A DNA stretch of 64,000 nucleotides from Edaphosphingomonas laterariae. Its GTDB lineage: Bacteria > Pseudomonadota > Alphaproteobacteria > Sphingomonadales > Sphingomonadaceae. The notes below the pieces were generated by a model. That model was not told the DNA's origin and ran no database searches. It saw nothing but the letters and a program-made list of their open reading frames with translations. The stretch spans positions 21,041-85,040 of the forward strand of contig NZ_FZOS01000016.1 of assembly GCF_900188165.1 (NCBI RefSeq), given 5' to 3'. This document shows positions 7,293-14,990 of the stretch, one piece after another. Each line of letters opens with the position of its first letter. Position 1 is the first letter of the stretch. A program made the translations under genes and the position numbers.

Positions 7293-9683
7293 CTAGAAGC
7301 TGGTGCGCAGCGTCGCGCCGACCGTGCGGGGATCGCCCGTCAGGCCGGTGACGAGGCCGGTGTTGCCTGGCGTGAGGGTCTGGAAATAATCCTTGTCGAA
7401 CAGGTTCTTGGTCCAGAGGGACGCGTCCCACCGACGATCCTCGCTGCGGACGCCGACGCGCAGATTGACGAGGCCGTAGCCGTCGACCTTCGAGAAGCGC
7501 GAGTTGCTGACCGCCGTGTAAAACGATGACCGGTGCGAATAATCGGCATGGCCGTAGAGCTGCACCGATCCGATCGGCTGGGCGACGTCGGCGCCCAGCG
7601 CGTAGGTGAACTTCGGCACGCCCGCGAGCGGCTGTCCGCTCAGGTCCGCGACGGCAAGGCCGCTTTCCACCGGCGCCGGGCCGTTGGGATAATCGCGATA
7701 TTCGGCGTCGGTATAGGCGGCCGATGCCGTGAAGCTGATCAGGTCGTTGGGCGCATAGGCCGCATCCGCCTCCACACCGCGCGACCGCACCTTCCCGGCA
7801 TTGGCGATATATTGGACGAACGTCACCGAAGACGGCAGCATGTCCAGGATCGCCGTCTGGTAATTGCCGACATCGGTCCAGAAGGCGGCGAGGTTCAGCG
7901 TCACCTGACGGTCGAGAAACTCGCTCTTGATGCCGATTTCGTAATTGTTGACCTTTTCGGGCTTCACCGTCGTCGGCACGCCGGGCGGCAGCGCGGCGAG
8001 ATTCAGCCCGCCCGATTTGTTGCCGCGCGAATAGGTGGCGTAACCCAGCACGTCGGGCGCGATCTTGTAGGCGATGTTGATCGTGCCGGAGAGGCTGTCG
8101 TCCTTGCGCCTGGCGGTATAATCCGTCGCGGGGCCGAAGCTGTTGCGGATCTGCTGGGCCGCAGCGGCCAGTGCCGGGGGCAGGGCGCTCAGGTCCGCCC
8201 CTTCCTGCACCTGCGTATAGGTGCCGGTCTTGTCCTCATGGGTGAAGCGCAGGCCGGCGGTGACGCTGAGCGCGTCCGTGGCGTTCCAGGTCGCTTGCGC
8301 GAAGGCGGCATAGCTCTTGGTCTGTGGCGTCGACGTCGATCGCGCGACGAAGCCGTTGAGCGCGGCATTGCCAAGTGCCGCCGGGACGGTGGGCAGGAAC
8401 CAGTTGGGGGCCGCCGGGCCATAGCCGGTGGCGCCATAGCCGTTCACCGTCTGGTCGAAATAATAGAGCCCGGCGACGTAATCGACGATGTTCTCGCCCG
8501 TCGAAGCGATCCGCAATTCCTGGCTGAACTGGCGCTGACGATTGGCTTGCTCGGCCAGCGTGATGATCGGCAGGCCGATGGAATCGCCGTCATTGGCCGG
8601 GTTCCAGTGCCAGCGGCGATAGGCGGTGATGCTGGTCAGCGCGACGGGACCGAGATCCCAGTCGATCTGTCCCGAAAAGCCATAGCCATACATGTCGGCA
8701 TGGAAATCCGAGTCCGCATCCGTCTTGCGCGCGAACGGATCGGCGGGCAGCGGCGTGTAGCCGGCGCGGGTGACGCGATCGGCGAAGCTGTTGGGGATCG
8801 GGCTGCCATTGTCATAGGCGGTGAAGACATCCGCGATCACGCCGATGCAGCAGTTGAGCCGCTGGCGGGAAAAGTCCGCGATCAGCCGGATCGAAAGCGC
8901 CTCGGTGGGTGTCGCCAGAAGCTGGCCGCGCACCGAGAAATTGTCATAATCCTGCGCTTTGCGGCCGGTCCTGACATTGTCGAGGAAACCGTCGCGGTGC
9001 GTGTCGGCGATGCTCAGCCGGAAGGCCAGCTTGTCGTCGATCAGCGGTGCCGACGCCGATCCGCGGACCTGATGATAGCCGCGATCGCCGAGGCTCAACT
9101 CGCCCGAAAATTCGGGGGTGAAGCTGGGCAGGCGGCTGCTGATGTTGATCGCGCCAGCGGTCGTGTTCTTGCCGAACAAGGTGCCCTGCGGCCCGCGCAG
9201 CACCTCGATGCGATCGAGGTCGACAAGGTCGAACTGCGACGTGCCGACGCGGCCATAATAGACCTGGTCGACATAGACGCCGACGCCGTTTTCCAGCCCG
9301 TCATTGGTGAGCGCGACATTGCTGCCGAGGCCGCGGATGTTGATGTTGGTGTTGCGCGGGTTGAAGCTGAACACCTGCAGGCTGGGCACGAGCTGCTGAA
9401 CCTGGTTGATGGTGAAGGTGCCGGTGCGTTCCAGCGTGTCGGCACCGATGGCGTTGAGCGCGATCGGCACGTCCTGCGCGCGTTCCTCGCGGCGGCGGGC
9501 CGTTACCAGGATTTCGGTGGCGGCGAGCAATTCCGCGCCAGCCGCCGCCTCCGGGCCAGCCGCTTCCGCCGGCGCGGCAGCGTCCCCGGCCTGGGCCGGC
9601 GATGGTGCGATCAACGCAAGCGCGGTCGCGCTCGCCGCAATATGGAACCCCAATTTCGTCTTATAGTCACGTCGAATAGGCAT
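7293..9683 (-). CDS. TonB-dependent outer-membrane receptor
   Basis: This 796-residue receptor imports a substrate through the outer membrane using TonB energy. A signal peptide occupies about residues 1-32 (FHIAASATALALIAPSPAQA). The plug domain starts with EILVTARRREERAQDVPIAL, and the region VLRGPQGTLFGKNTTAGAINI is the classic plug motif. The remainder is a beta-barrel ending in the aromatic residue F of GATLRTSF. The open frame extends 23 codons upstream of the ATG at 9683, but that ATG directly precedes the signal peptide. It is the first gene of the leftward operon, so it and its 5' region decide induction. Plug style matches receptors for non-siderophore substrates in sphingomonads; the ligand is unknown. 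Confidence 0.94.
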   Translation of the reverse strand: MPIRRDYKTKLGFHIAASATALALIAPSPAQAGDAAAPAEAAGPEAAAGAELLAATEILVTARRREERAQDVPIALNAIGADTLERTGTFTINQVQQLVPSLQVFSFNPRNTNINIRGLGSNVALTNDGLENGVGVYVDQVYYGRVGTSQFDLVDLDRIEVLRGPQGTLFGKNTTAGAINISSRLPSFTPEFSGELSLGDRGYHQVRGSASAPLIDDKLAFRLSIADTHRDGFLDNVRTGRKAQDYDNFSVRGQLLATPTEALSIRLIADFSRQRLNCCIGVIADVFTAYDNGSPIPNSFADRVTRAGYTPLPADPFARKTDADSDFHADMYGYGFSGQIDWDLGPVALTSITAYRRWHWNPANDGDSIGLPIITLAEQANRQRQFSQELRIASTGENIVDYVAGLYYFDQTVNGYGATGYGPAAPNWFLPTVPAALGNAALNGFVARSTSTPQTKSYAAFAQATWNATDALSVTAGLRFTHEDKTGTYTQVQEGADLSALPPALAAAAQQIRNSFGPATDYTARRKDDSLSGTINIAYKIAPDVLGYATYSRGNKSGGLNLAALPPGVPTTVKPEKVNNYEIGIKSEFLDRQVTLNLAAFWTDVGNYQTAILDMLPSSVTFVQYIANAGKVRSRGVEADAAYAPNDLISFTASAAYTDAEYRDYPNGPAPVESGLAVADLSGQPLAGVPKFTYALGADVAQPIGSVQLYGHADYSHRSSFYTAVSNSRFSKVDGYGLVNLRVGVRSEDRRWDASLWTKNLFDKDYFQTLTPGNTGLVTGLTGDPRTVGATLRTSF

Positions 9684-10026
9684 GCGTGTTCGTCCCCCGC
9701 GGCGCCTTCGCAGGGCAGCCGCTTCCATTCGCGCACGCCAAAGGGCGCGCACGGTCGTGCGTTCTTGATCGGGTTGGTCAGTCGGCCGTCAGGCCGTCAT
9801 CTGGTCGGGAATGGACATAGCCGTCGCATATCATCTCCTCGCATTCGCGGGATCACGACGTCCGGTTGAGCGGGCCGAACCTTCGTGCGCTTTAGCCGTT
9901 GGTTACGCGGAGCAAGCTGCTTCCCATCAAAAGCCGCGGGCCCTTCTTGCGGACGCGCACATCCGCCCGGCGACAGCCACTCACCGGAGGCCCGCCAGCG
10001 CCTTGGCTGGTGGGCATGGATTTAGT

Positions 10027-10041
10027 CTACTAATCTAGTAG
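10027..10041. promoter_or_regulatory. Candidate operator dyad
   Basis: CTACTA (10027-10032) and TAGTAG (10036-10041) form a perfect 6-bp inverted repeat around ATC in an AT-rich patch. Position between two divergent operons and the spacing of about one helical turn fit a dimeric repressor site. No regulator can be named from the window. Confidence 0.4.
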
Positions 10042-10150
10042 TGATTCCAATATAGTTTTGCTTGCGAACGCCAAAGGCGCAGCACGGCAGCGGCTTAGGT
10101 GCGTTCGGCCGCCGGATCGGTGGCATTGCTGCATTCCGTCGAATCTGCAC

Positions 10151-10178
10151 TTGTCATATATGGTGCAGTCTGTATCGT
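10151..10178 (+). promoter_or_regulatory. Possible sigma-70 type promoter of the amidohydrolase operon
   Basis: TTGTCA (10151-10156) matches the -35 consensus at five of six positions. TATCGT (10173-10178) is a weak -10 match at 16-base spacing. It would place the transcript start some 65 bases upstream of the amidohydrolase ATG. This is a pattern match only. Confidence 0.3.
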
Positions 10179-10251
10179 AATATCGAACGCATCGAGCGCG
10201 GCCTTGAGATCGCGCCGGTGATTCGTGGTCACTAGGTAGAGGATGCATTTG

Positions 10252-11937
10252 ATGTCGCTCGATCTCATCATCCGGAACGCGCGCGTGTGTGACGGTTCCG
10301 GCGGCCCCAGCTTCACCGGCGATGTCGGCGTGCGCGGCGGCCGTATCGTCGCGGTGGGCGAGGTGAGCGGCGATGCCGCCGAAGTGGTGGACGCCAAGGG
10401 GCTTGTGGTCGCCCCCGGCTTCATTGATCCGCACACCCATTATGACGCGCAGCTGGTGTGGGATGGCCTTGCCCAGCCTTCGCTGGAGCATGGCATCACC
10501 ACGATCGTCCCCGGCAATTGTTCGCTGAGCCTGGCGCCGCTGCGTGCCGAGCATCGCGAATTGCTGGGCGCCACCTTCCGCAAGATCGAGGAAATGCCCA
10601 AGAACGCGTTCGACGCGGGCCTGACCTGGAAGTGGGAGACGTTCGGCGAATATGTCGATGCGATCCGTGGCGGGCTTGGCATCAACGTCGCGCCCGCCGT
10701 GGGCCACAGCCTGATCCGCTTGTGGGTGATGGGCGACGACGCCCGCGAACGGGCCGCCACCGACGATGAAATCGCGGCGATGCAGGAAGCGCTGCGCGAA
10801 TGCCTGCGCGCCGGCGCGATCGGCATGAGCGGTTCGTGGGTCGATATCGACCATGAAAATCGCCCGGTGCCCGCGCGTCTCGCCGAGCCCAAGGAACTGG
10901 ACGCGCTGTGCGCCGTGCTGGGCGAATTCGGCGCGATCCTGCAGATCGTGCCCGAATTCTGGGATGCGGACCTGCTGTGCGCGCGGATCGACATTCTGGC
11001 CGATCTTTCGCGCAAGCATGGGATCTCCACCACCTTCTCGCCGCTGTTCGACAGCAATGCCGCGCCGGAACTGTGCGGGATCGCGCTGGAGCGTATCAAG
11101 CTGCAGACCGCGCATGGCGCGCGCGTCGTGCCGCAGATGCAGACCCGCCCGATCGACCTGTCGTTCGACCTGACGGCGCCGATGTCCACCTTCGCGACGC
11201 TGCCGAGCTGGTGGGCGACGACCTTGATGCCGCACGATCAGAAGCTCGCCGCGCTGCGCGATCCCGAACATCGCGCCAAGCTTAAGGCCGAGATCGAGCA
11301 TTTCATGATGCCGATCGGCCTGCAGATCGACTTCGCCGACGCCTTCGTGAAGCGGCCGGGACCGAACAGCAAGCATCTGGAAGGCCGCACGATCCGCGAC
11401 ATCGCCGCCGAACGCGGCTGCCACATCGCCGAGGCGATCATCGACGTCGCGCTCGAGGACGATCTCCAGACATCCTATGGCCTGGAGGCGCTGGGCCATA
11501 ATGACACCGCGAAGATCGCCAATTTCCTGGCCGAGCCGCTGATCGGCATCGGTGCGGGCGACGGCGGCGCGCATGTCACCAACTTTTCCACTTATGGCGA
11601 CACCGGCTACCTGTTCAGCCAATATGTGCGCGGCCACAAGACGCTGTCGGTCGAGCAGGCGGTGCACAAGCTGACCTGGGACATCGCCAATCTGTGGGGA
11701 ATCAAGGATCGCGGCCTGCTGAAGCCGGGCTATGCGGCGGACCTCGTGATCTTCGACCCCGCGGCGATTGATCGCGGCCCGGAAATCTCGGTCGACGATC
11801 TTCCGGCGGATGGCTTCCGCTACATCCGCCGCGCCGCCGGCATCGAGCAGGTGTTCGTCAACGGCCGCCGCGCCTACAGCCGCGACGGTGGCTATACCGA
11901 AGCCCGCACCGGCGCGATCGTGCCGATGGCCGCCTGA
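10252..11937 (+). CDS. Amidohydrolase-family protein, N-acyl-D-amino-acid deacylase-like
   Basis: This 561-residue protein belongs to the D-aminoacylase branch of the amidohydrolase superfamily, metal enzymes that usually cleave amide bonds. The beta-sandwich start is LIIRNARVCDGSG. The metal-site motif is GFIDPHTHYDAQ with H61 and H63. C90 in IVPGNCSLS matches the zinc-binding Cys of D-aminoacylases, and the C-terminus has LKPGYAADLVIFDP. The ATG at 10252 is preferred over the one at 10243 because an AGGTAGAGG site ends 9 bases upstream of it but only touches the other. It heads a four-gene set, with the next gene 14 bases on. The natural substrate is unknown; relatives in sphingomonads are often just called 'amidohydrolase'. 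Confidence 0.88.
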   Translation: MSLDLIIRNARVCDGSGGPSFTGDVGVRGGRIVAVGEVSGDAAEVVDAKGLVVAPGFIDPHTHYDAQLVWDGLAQPSLEHGITTIVPGNCSLSLAPLRAEHRELLGATFRKIEEMPKNAFDAGLTWKWETFGEYVDAIRGGLGINVAPAVGHSLIRLWVMGDDARERAATDDEIAAMQEALRECLRAGAIGMSGSWVDIDHENRPVPARLAEPKELDALCAVLGEFGAILQIVPEFWDADLLCARIDILADLSRKHGISTTFSPLFDSNAAPELCGIALERIKLQTAHGARVVPQMQTRPIDLSFDLTAPMSTFATLPSWWATTLMPHDQKLAALRDPEHRAKLKAEIEHFMMPIGLQIDFADAFVKRPGPNSKHLEGRTIRDIAAERGCHIAEAIIDVALEDDLQTSYGLEALGHNDTAKIANFLAEPLIGIGAGDGGAHVTNFSTYGDTGYLFSQYVRGHKTLSVEQAVHKLTWDIANLWGIKDRGLLKPGYAADLVIFDPAAIDRGPEISVDDLPADGFRYIRRAAGIEQVFVNGRRAYSRDGGYTEARTGAIVPMAA

Positions 11938-11951
11938 AGGGAGCGAGAGAC

Positions 11952-12170
11952 ATGACCAACAACGCCGTCCGCATCGCGCCCCGCCGCAACTTCATCCAGC
12001 CCAAGCCGGGCGACAGCTGGGAAAGCATCGCGACCCGCGAACTGGCGGGAACGCCGCTCGAGGATGCGGTGAACATGCTGAAGAGCTGGAACCTCTATGT
12101 GGCCTTCCGCCCGGTGGGCGCGATCACGCCCACCGACGTGATCTTCATCGAGCCGCCGCGCGCGGGGTGA
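11952..12170 (+). CDS. Small LysM-like protein, 72 aa
   Basis: This 72-residue protein shows a LysM-like pattern: KPGDSWESIATREL at residues 18-31, MLKSWN near 42-47, and a final strand IFIEPP. Canonical LysM domains read GDTLWSIA..., so the match is loose. There is no signal peptide or membrane helix, so it would be cytoplasmic unless carried by a partner. The ATG at 11952 has a GGGAGCGAGAG site. It sits between the amidohydrolase and another tiny gene, and is surely cotranscribed with them. It could be a small accessory subunit; I cannot name its function. Confidence 0.7.
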   Translation: MTNNAVRIAPRRNFIQPKPGDSWESIATRELAGTPLEDAVNMLKSWNLYVAFRPVGAITPTDVIFIEPPRAG

Positions 12171-12187
12171 GGGCTTAGGAGCGCAGG

Positions 12188-12409
12188 GTGACCGCCACCA
12201 TATCGCGCGTGCAGCTGACCGCCACGCATGATGGCGAGGCGGCGGTGGCGATCGAGCTGACCTTTCCCAATGGCGGCCGATCGCAGGTGCACATCAATGC
12301 GGACGAGGCGGTCGACGTGCTGGCGCTGGCCGGCGTGGCCAGCGTCGATGCGCTCGTCGGGCACCCGTGGACGGTGCTCGACGTGCGCGATCCGAAATTC
12401 ATGGGTTGA
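12188..12409 (+). CDS. Small hypothetical protein, 73 aa
   Basis: This 73-residue product starts at a GTG (12188), supported by an AGGAG site at 12177-12181. The sequence alternates like beta strands (RVQLTATHDGEAAVAIELTF), then has a helical stretch around VDVLALAGVASVDAL, and ends DVRDPKFMG. There are no cysteines, membrane segments or signal peptide. It lies 17 bases after the LysM-like gene and 23 before the COQ4-like gene. I do not recognise a family. Consistent spacing and its own ribosome-binding site make it a real gene of the operon. Confidence 0.7.
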   Translation: MTATISRVQLTATHDGEAAVAIELTFPNGGRSQVHINADEAVDVLALAGVASVDALVGHPWTVLDVRDPKFMG

Positions 12410-12432
12410 AAAAGACAAGCCAGGAGAGGGCG

Positions 12433-13266
12433 ATGAACAAGCCGATCGAGCTGAACAAGGACGAAGCATCCTATCTGATGGGCGCGGCCGAACCGCCCAC
12501 GTCGAGCGTGCTGATCAGCAACTCGAAATATCTCAACAACCCGCTGTTCCGCGATGTCTATGCCCAGTTCGGGCTGAAGCGCGACGGGCACGACCTGCCG
12601 GCCGCCTATCTGATCCCGCAGCTGAGCCGCGCCTTTGGCGAGGTGACGGATTATGGCCATGTCTTCGGCGCGCTGGCGGCCGAAAAGGCACGGATTCCCG
12701 AATTCGCCGAATGGCTGGACGCGCGTTTCCTGTCCAACTTCACCGCCGAGCTGGTGGAAGGCTGCAAGCCCGGCACGCTGGGTTCGCTGATGCACGATTT
12801 CATCGTCAAGAGCGGCCTGGATATCGACTTCATGTATACCGGCGCGCCGGCCAATGATTTCGAATATCTGGTGAAGCGCCGGGTGCAGAACCACGATATC
12901 GAACATATGGTGACGGGCCTCGATCCGAGCCCGGTGGGCGAAATCGCGCTGATCGCCGCCAACACCATCGCCAATTCCAACTATTTTCAGGGCGATTTCG
13001 TCCACGAGCTGAACGCTTATGGCTCGATCCTGATGTCGACCTCGGTCAGCCGCGCGGGCCTGCATTATCCCAATGTGCTGCCGACGCTGCTGGAAGGCAT
13101 GGCGCGCGGCTATGCGGTGGGCGCCAAGCAGAAGAAGCCCTTCTTCATGATCCGCTGGGAAGATTATCTGGACTGGCAGATCGCCGACATTCGCGAGGAG
13201 TTCGGTTTCCAGGACGGCCCGGCGCTGGGCGACTGGGAATGGACCTACGACGCCTTCCGCGGCTGA
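12433..13266 (+). CDS. COQ4-family protein
   Basis: This 277-residue protein carries the hallmark metal motif of COQ4, HDxxH-x11-E: H154, D155, H158 and E170 in NHDIEHMVTGLDPSPVGE. In eukaryotes COQ4 acts in ubiquinone synthesis, where recent work assigns it the oxidative decarboxylation and hydroxylation at ring carbon 1. The ATG at 12433 follows AGGAGAGGG, and the longer upstream frame overlaps the previous gene without conserved sequence. It ends the amidohydrolase operon and is followed by a terminator at 13331-13366. Context with an amidohydrolase and opposite a TonB/dioxygenase operon argues that this paralogue may have a catabolic rather than a quinone role; that is inference. The tail DGPALGDWEWTYDAFRG is unlike the usual COQ4 end. 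Confidence 0.85.
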   Translation: MNKPIELNKDEASYLMGAAEPPTSSVLISNSKYLNNPLFRDVYAQFGLKRDGHDLPAAYLIPQLSRAFGEVTDYGHVFGALAAEKARIPEFAEWLDARFLSNFTAELVEGCKPGTLGSLMHDFIVKSGLDIDFMYTGAPANDFEYLVKRRVQNHDIEHMVTGLDPSPVGEIALIAANTIANSNYFQGDFVHELNAYGSILMSTSVSRAGLHYPNVLPTLLEGMARGYAVGAKQKKPFFMIRWEDYLDWQIADIREEFGFQDGPALGDWEWTYDAFRG

Positions 13267-13330
13267 TCGCATCCGGCTCCATCCAAGGGGATCCAGGGAT
13301 CCTCGCTTCTCCCAGAAGGGTGGACAACCT

Positions 13331-13366
13331 GACGCCGTGTGGGTGGGGGCCCATGCGGCGTCTTTT
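13331..13366 (+). terminator. Rho-independent terminator of the amidohydrolase-COQ4 operon
   Basis: GACGCCG (13331-13337) pairs with CGGCGTC (13356-13362); two G-U pairs and TGGG/CCCA continue the stem to 13 pairs. TTTT follows at 13363-13366. It lies 65 bases after the COQ4-like stop. Confidence 0.8.
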
Positions 13367-13486
13367 GCCGTGTCCGAAACTGGAAATCGCGGGGTAAAAG
13401 GCGCATAATATCGCACCCCCAGCGCGGCTTCGCCGAGGGGACGGGCCGCGACTGGCATGAGCGGGACACTTCCTTGGGAGGTCGCC

Positions 13487-13855
13487 ATGACAGACATGAC
13501 CACAGCGATGGACCAGAGCCACGAACTGATTTCCTCCGCCCGCGTCGAAGGCACGCCGGTATATTCGCCGCAGGGTGACAAGCTGGGCACGATCCACGCG
13601 GTGATGATCCACAAGACGACCGGGCAGGTCGCCTATGCCGTGCTGCAGTTCGGCGGGCTGTTCGGCATCGGTAGCCACGTCCACCCGTTGCCGTGGGACA
13701 AGATCACTTATGATGCGGGCCGCCACGGCTATGTGGCCGACGTGACGCGCGAACAGATCGAGGATGCGCCGAGCCTCGACCTCGATGCCACCGATCGCAT
13801 CCGTGAAAGTGAAACACCCATGTATTCCTATTGGGATTCGAAACCCTATTGGTGA
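13487..13855 (+). CDS. PRC-barrel domain protein
   Basis: This 122-residue soluble protein has one PRC-barrel domain: ELISSARVEGTPVYSPQGDKLG at its start, then HAVMIHKTTGQVAYAVLQF and HPLPWDKITYD. The PRC-barrel fold occurs in photosynthetic reaction centre H and in RimM; stand-alone forms in alphaproteobacteria are common and often stress-linked, but their roles are poorly known. The ATG at 13487 follows GGGAGG with proper spacing; an upstream ATG at 13457 lacks one. It has its own short leader after the terminator at 13366, so it is probably monocistronic. Confidence 0.85.
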   Translation: MTDMTTAMDQSHELISSARVEGTPVYSPQGDKLGTIHAVMIHKTTGQVAYAVLQFGGLFGIGSHVHPLPWDKITYDAGRHGYVADVTREQIEDAPSLDLDATDRIRESETPMYSYWDSKPYW

Positions 13856-13957
13856 TGGCGTTCGGCGCGATTCGGTGTCGAATTACTTTACATTCGCTTT
13901 GGGTTTCAGAAGGTTGTTTACCATTATGAGACACGCAATTCCGTAATTCGCGTGGAT

Positions 13958-13973
13958 TGGCCCCCCATTTGCA
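13958..13973 (+). promoter_or_regulatory. Sigma-54-type (-24/-12) promoter of PEP-CTERM gene 1
   Basis: TGGCCCCCCATTTGCA matches the sigma-54 consensus TGGCACRNNNNTTGCW at all but two informative positions. The invariant GG (13959-13960) and GC (13971-13972) are separated by exactly 10 bases. It lies 55 bases upstream of the ATG at 14028, and a near-palindrome CACGCAATT...AATTCGCGTG (13931-13953) sits just upstream. PEP-CTERM genes in other bacteria are known to use sigma-54 with the PrsK/PrsR pair. Confidence 0.7.
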
Positions 13974-14027
13974 AATACCATCCGTGAAAGCCGGATCGAT
14001 TCCGGATGGTTGTTTGGGGGGCGTTTC

Positions 14028-14798
14028 ATGGTGGGCTTCAAATCGATCATGATCGGCGCTGCGGCGCTGGCAGTGGCGGCGGTTCCGGCATCGGCTTCGG
14101 CGGCGCTGCTCACCTTCAACCTGACGGGTAACAGCTATCTCGACGGCACGGACGGCAATGTCCGGACATTCTCGGCAACGTCGGGTTCGACGACGATCAA
14201 CGTGAAGGCGACGGCCTGGCGGCGGGCGTCGGCCACAGGCAGCACGGTGCAGAGCGCCTATCTCGGCGCCTATTCGAACGGCCTTGGCGTCACCAACAGC
14301 AAGGAAGGCAGCGGCCAAAGCGGCAATTCCCACACCGTCGACAATAAGGACGGTTTCGACTTTATCGTGTTCCAGTTCGATCAGGTGGTCGAGGTGGATC
14401 AGGCCTATTTCTCGCCCTACAAGATCGGCCGCGAGACCGACAGCGATGCCACGATCATGGTGGGCAACAGCGCCACGCCTTTTTCGTCGGGGCTGAACTT
14501 CGCCAACTGGGCGTCGGTGGATGCGCTGTTCAATCCGTTCCAGGCCGCGTCGGGCACGGCCGGCTTGCGCGATATCAACGGGCTGAACGAACAAGGCAAT
14601 CTGCTGTTCGTCGGCGCCAGCTTCACCGATCTCGACAAGCTCGACGGCTTCAAGCTCAAGCAGCTCAAGGTCAACAGCGTGACGCCCAGCGCGCCGGGCC
14701 CGGTGCCCGAGCCCGCGACCTGGGCGATGATGATCGCCGGTTTCGGCCTTGTCGGCGGCGCGATGCGCCGGCGCGAGCGCCCGGCGGCGCTGGCTTGA
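14028..14798 (+). CDS. PEP-CTERM (PEPxxWA) sorting-domain protein 1
   Basis: This 256-residue exported protein has a signal peptide (residues ~1-25, ending ASASA) and a C-terminal sorting tail. The tail, from about residue 226, is VPEPATWAMMIAGFG, a glycine-containing membrane helix and then an arginine cluster RRRERP. Such tails are cut and processed by exosortase, usually for surface or exopolysaccharide-associated proteins. The middle is rich in Ser, Thr, Asn and Gly and likely beta-structured, with no enzyme motif seen. The ATG at 14028 follows GGGGGGC. It is preceded by a sigma-54-type promoter and followed by tandem repeats and a terminator. Confidence 0.88.
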   Translation: MVGFKSIMIGAAALAVAAVPASASAALLTFNLTGNSYLDGTDGNVRTFSATSGSTTINVKATAWRRASATGSTVQSAYLGAYSNGLGVTNSKEGSGQSGNSHTVDNKDGFDFIVFQFDQVVEVDQAYFSPYKIGRETDSDATIMVGNSATPFSSGLNFANWASVDALFNPFQAASGTAGLRDINGLNEQGNLLFVGASFTDLDKLDGFKLKQLKVNSVTPSAPGPVPEPATWAMMIAGFGLVGGAMRRRERPAALA

Positions 14799-14804
14799 AC
14801 GAGG

Positions 14805-14849
14805 GGGCCTGAGCAAAAAGGGCCTGAGCAATGGGGGCCTGACCAAGGG
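14805..14849. repeat. Three tandem 15-bp repeats
   Basis: GGGCCTGAGCAA occurs at 14805-14816 and 14820-14831, and GGGCCTGACCAA at 14835-14846, giving a regular 15-base period with variable last three bases. The array starts 7 bases after the PEP-CTERM gene stop. It is non-coding as far as can be seen. Confidence 0.75.
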
Positions 14850-14902
14850 TTTCGCCCGCGCCCCGGAATCAATTCCCGCCGGGGTGAAGGGCGGATGCAG
14901 GA

Positions 14903-14930
14903 GCGGGCCGGGGGGCGACCCCCGGCCCGC
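14903..14930. terminator. Bidirectional terminator between PEP-CTERM gene 1 and mfd
   Basis: GCGGGCCGGGGG (14903-14914) and CCCCCGGCCCGC (14919-14930) form a perfect 12-bp stem with a GCGA loop. ACTTTATT follows on the plus strand. It lies between two convergent genes and can serve both. Confidence 0.75.
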
Positions 14931-14990
14931 ACTTTATTGCACGCTCCGATGCATATGCCCGGCCGCTGGCGAGCTGCGGAGCGGCCGCGA

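Larger units (their letters stand above)
9684..10251. other. Divergent intergenic region between the TonB and amidohydrolase operons
   Basis: This 568-bp stretch has no convincing gene; the short open frames in it have no start site or family resemblance. It must hold the promoters of both divergent operons. Dyads seen are CGCACG-GT-CGTGCG at 9748-9761 and CTACTA-ATC-TAGTAG at 10027-10041. The part from about 10020 to 10190 is clearly more AT-rich than the rest. No regulator gene lies adjacent. Confidence 0.6.

Noticed and set aside
5858..7351. Long plus-strand open frame of 497 codons opposite the MFS gene
   Set aside because: Composition is dominated by Arg, Gln, His and Glu with no domain pattern; it mirrors a real membrane protein on the other strand.
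7533..9869. Plus-strand open frame of 778 codons opposite the TonB receptor
   Set aside because: It is an antisense shadow in GC-rich DNA; the minus strand has a complete signal peptide, plug and barrel.
10030..11667. Minus-strand open frame of 545 codons opposite the amidohydrolase
   Set aside because: The plus strand has the metal motif and start site; this one is His/Arg/Gln-rich with no family signature.
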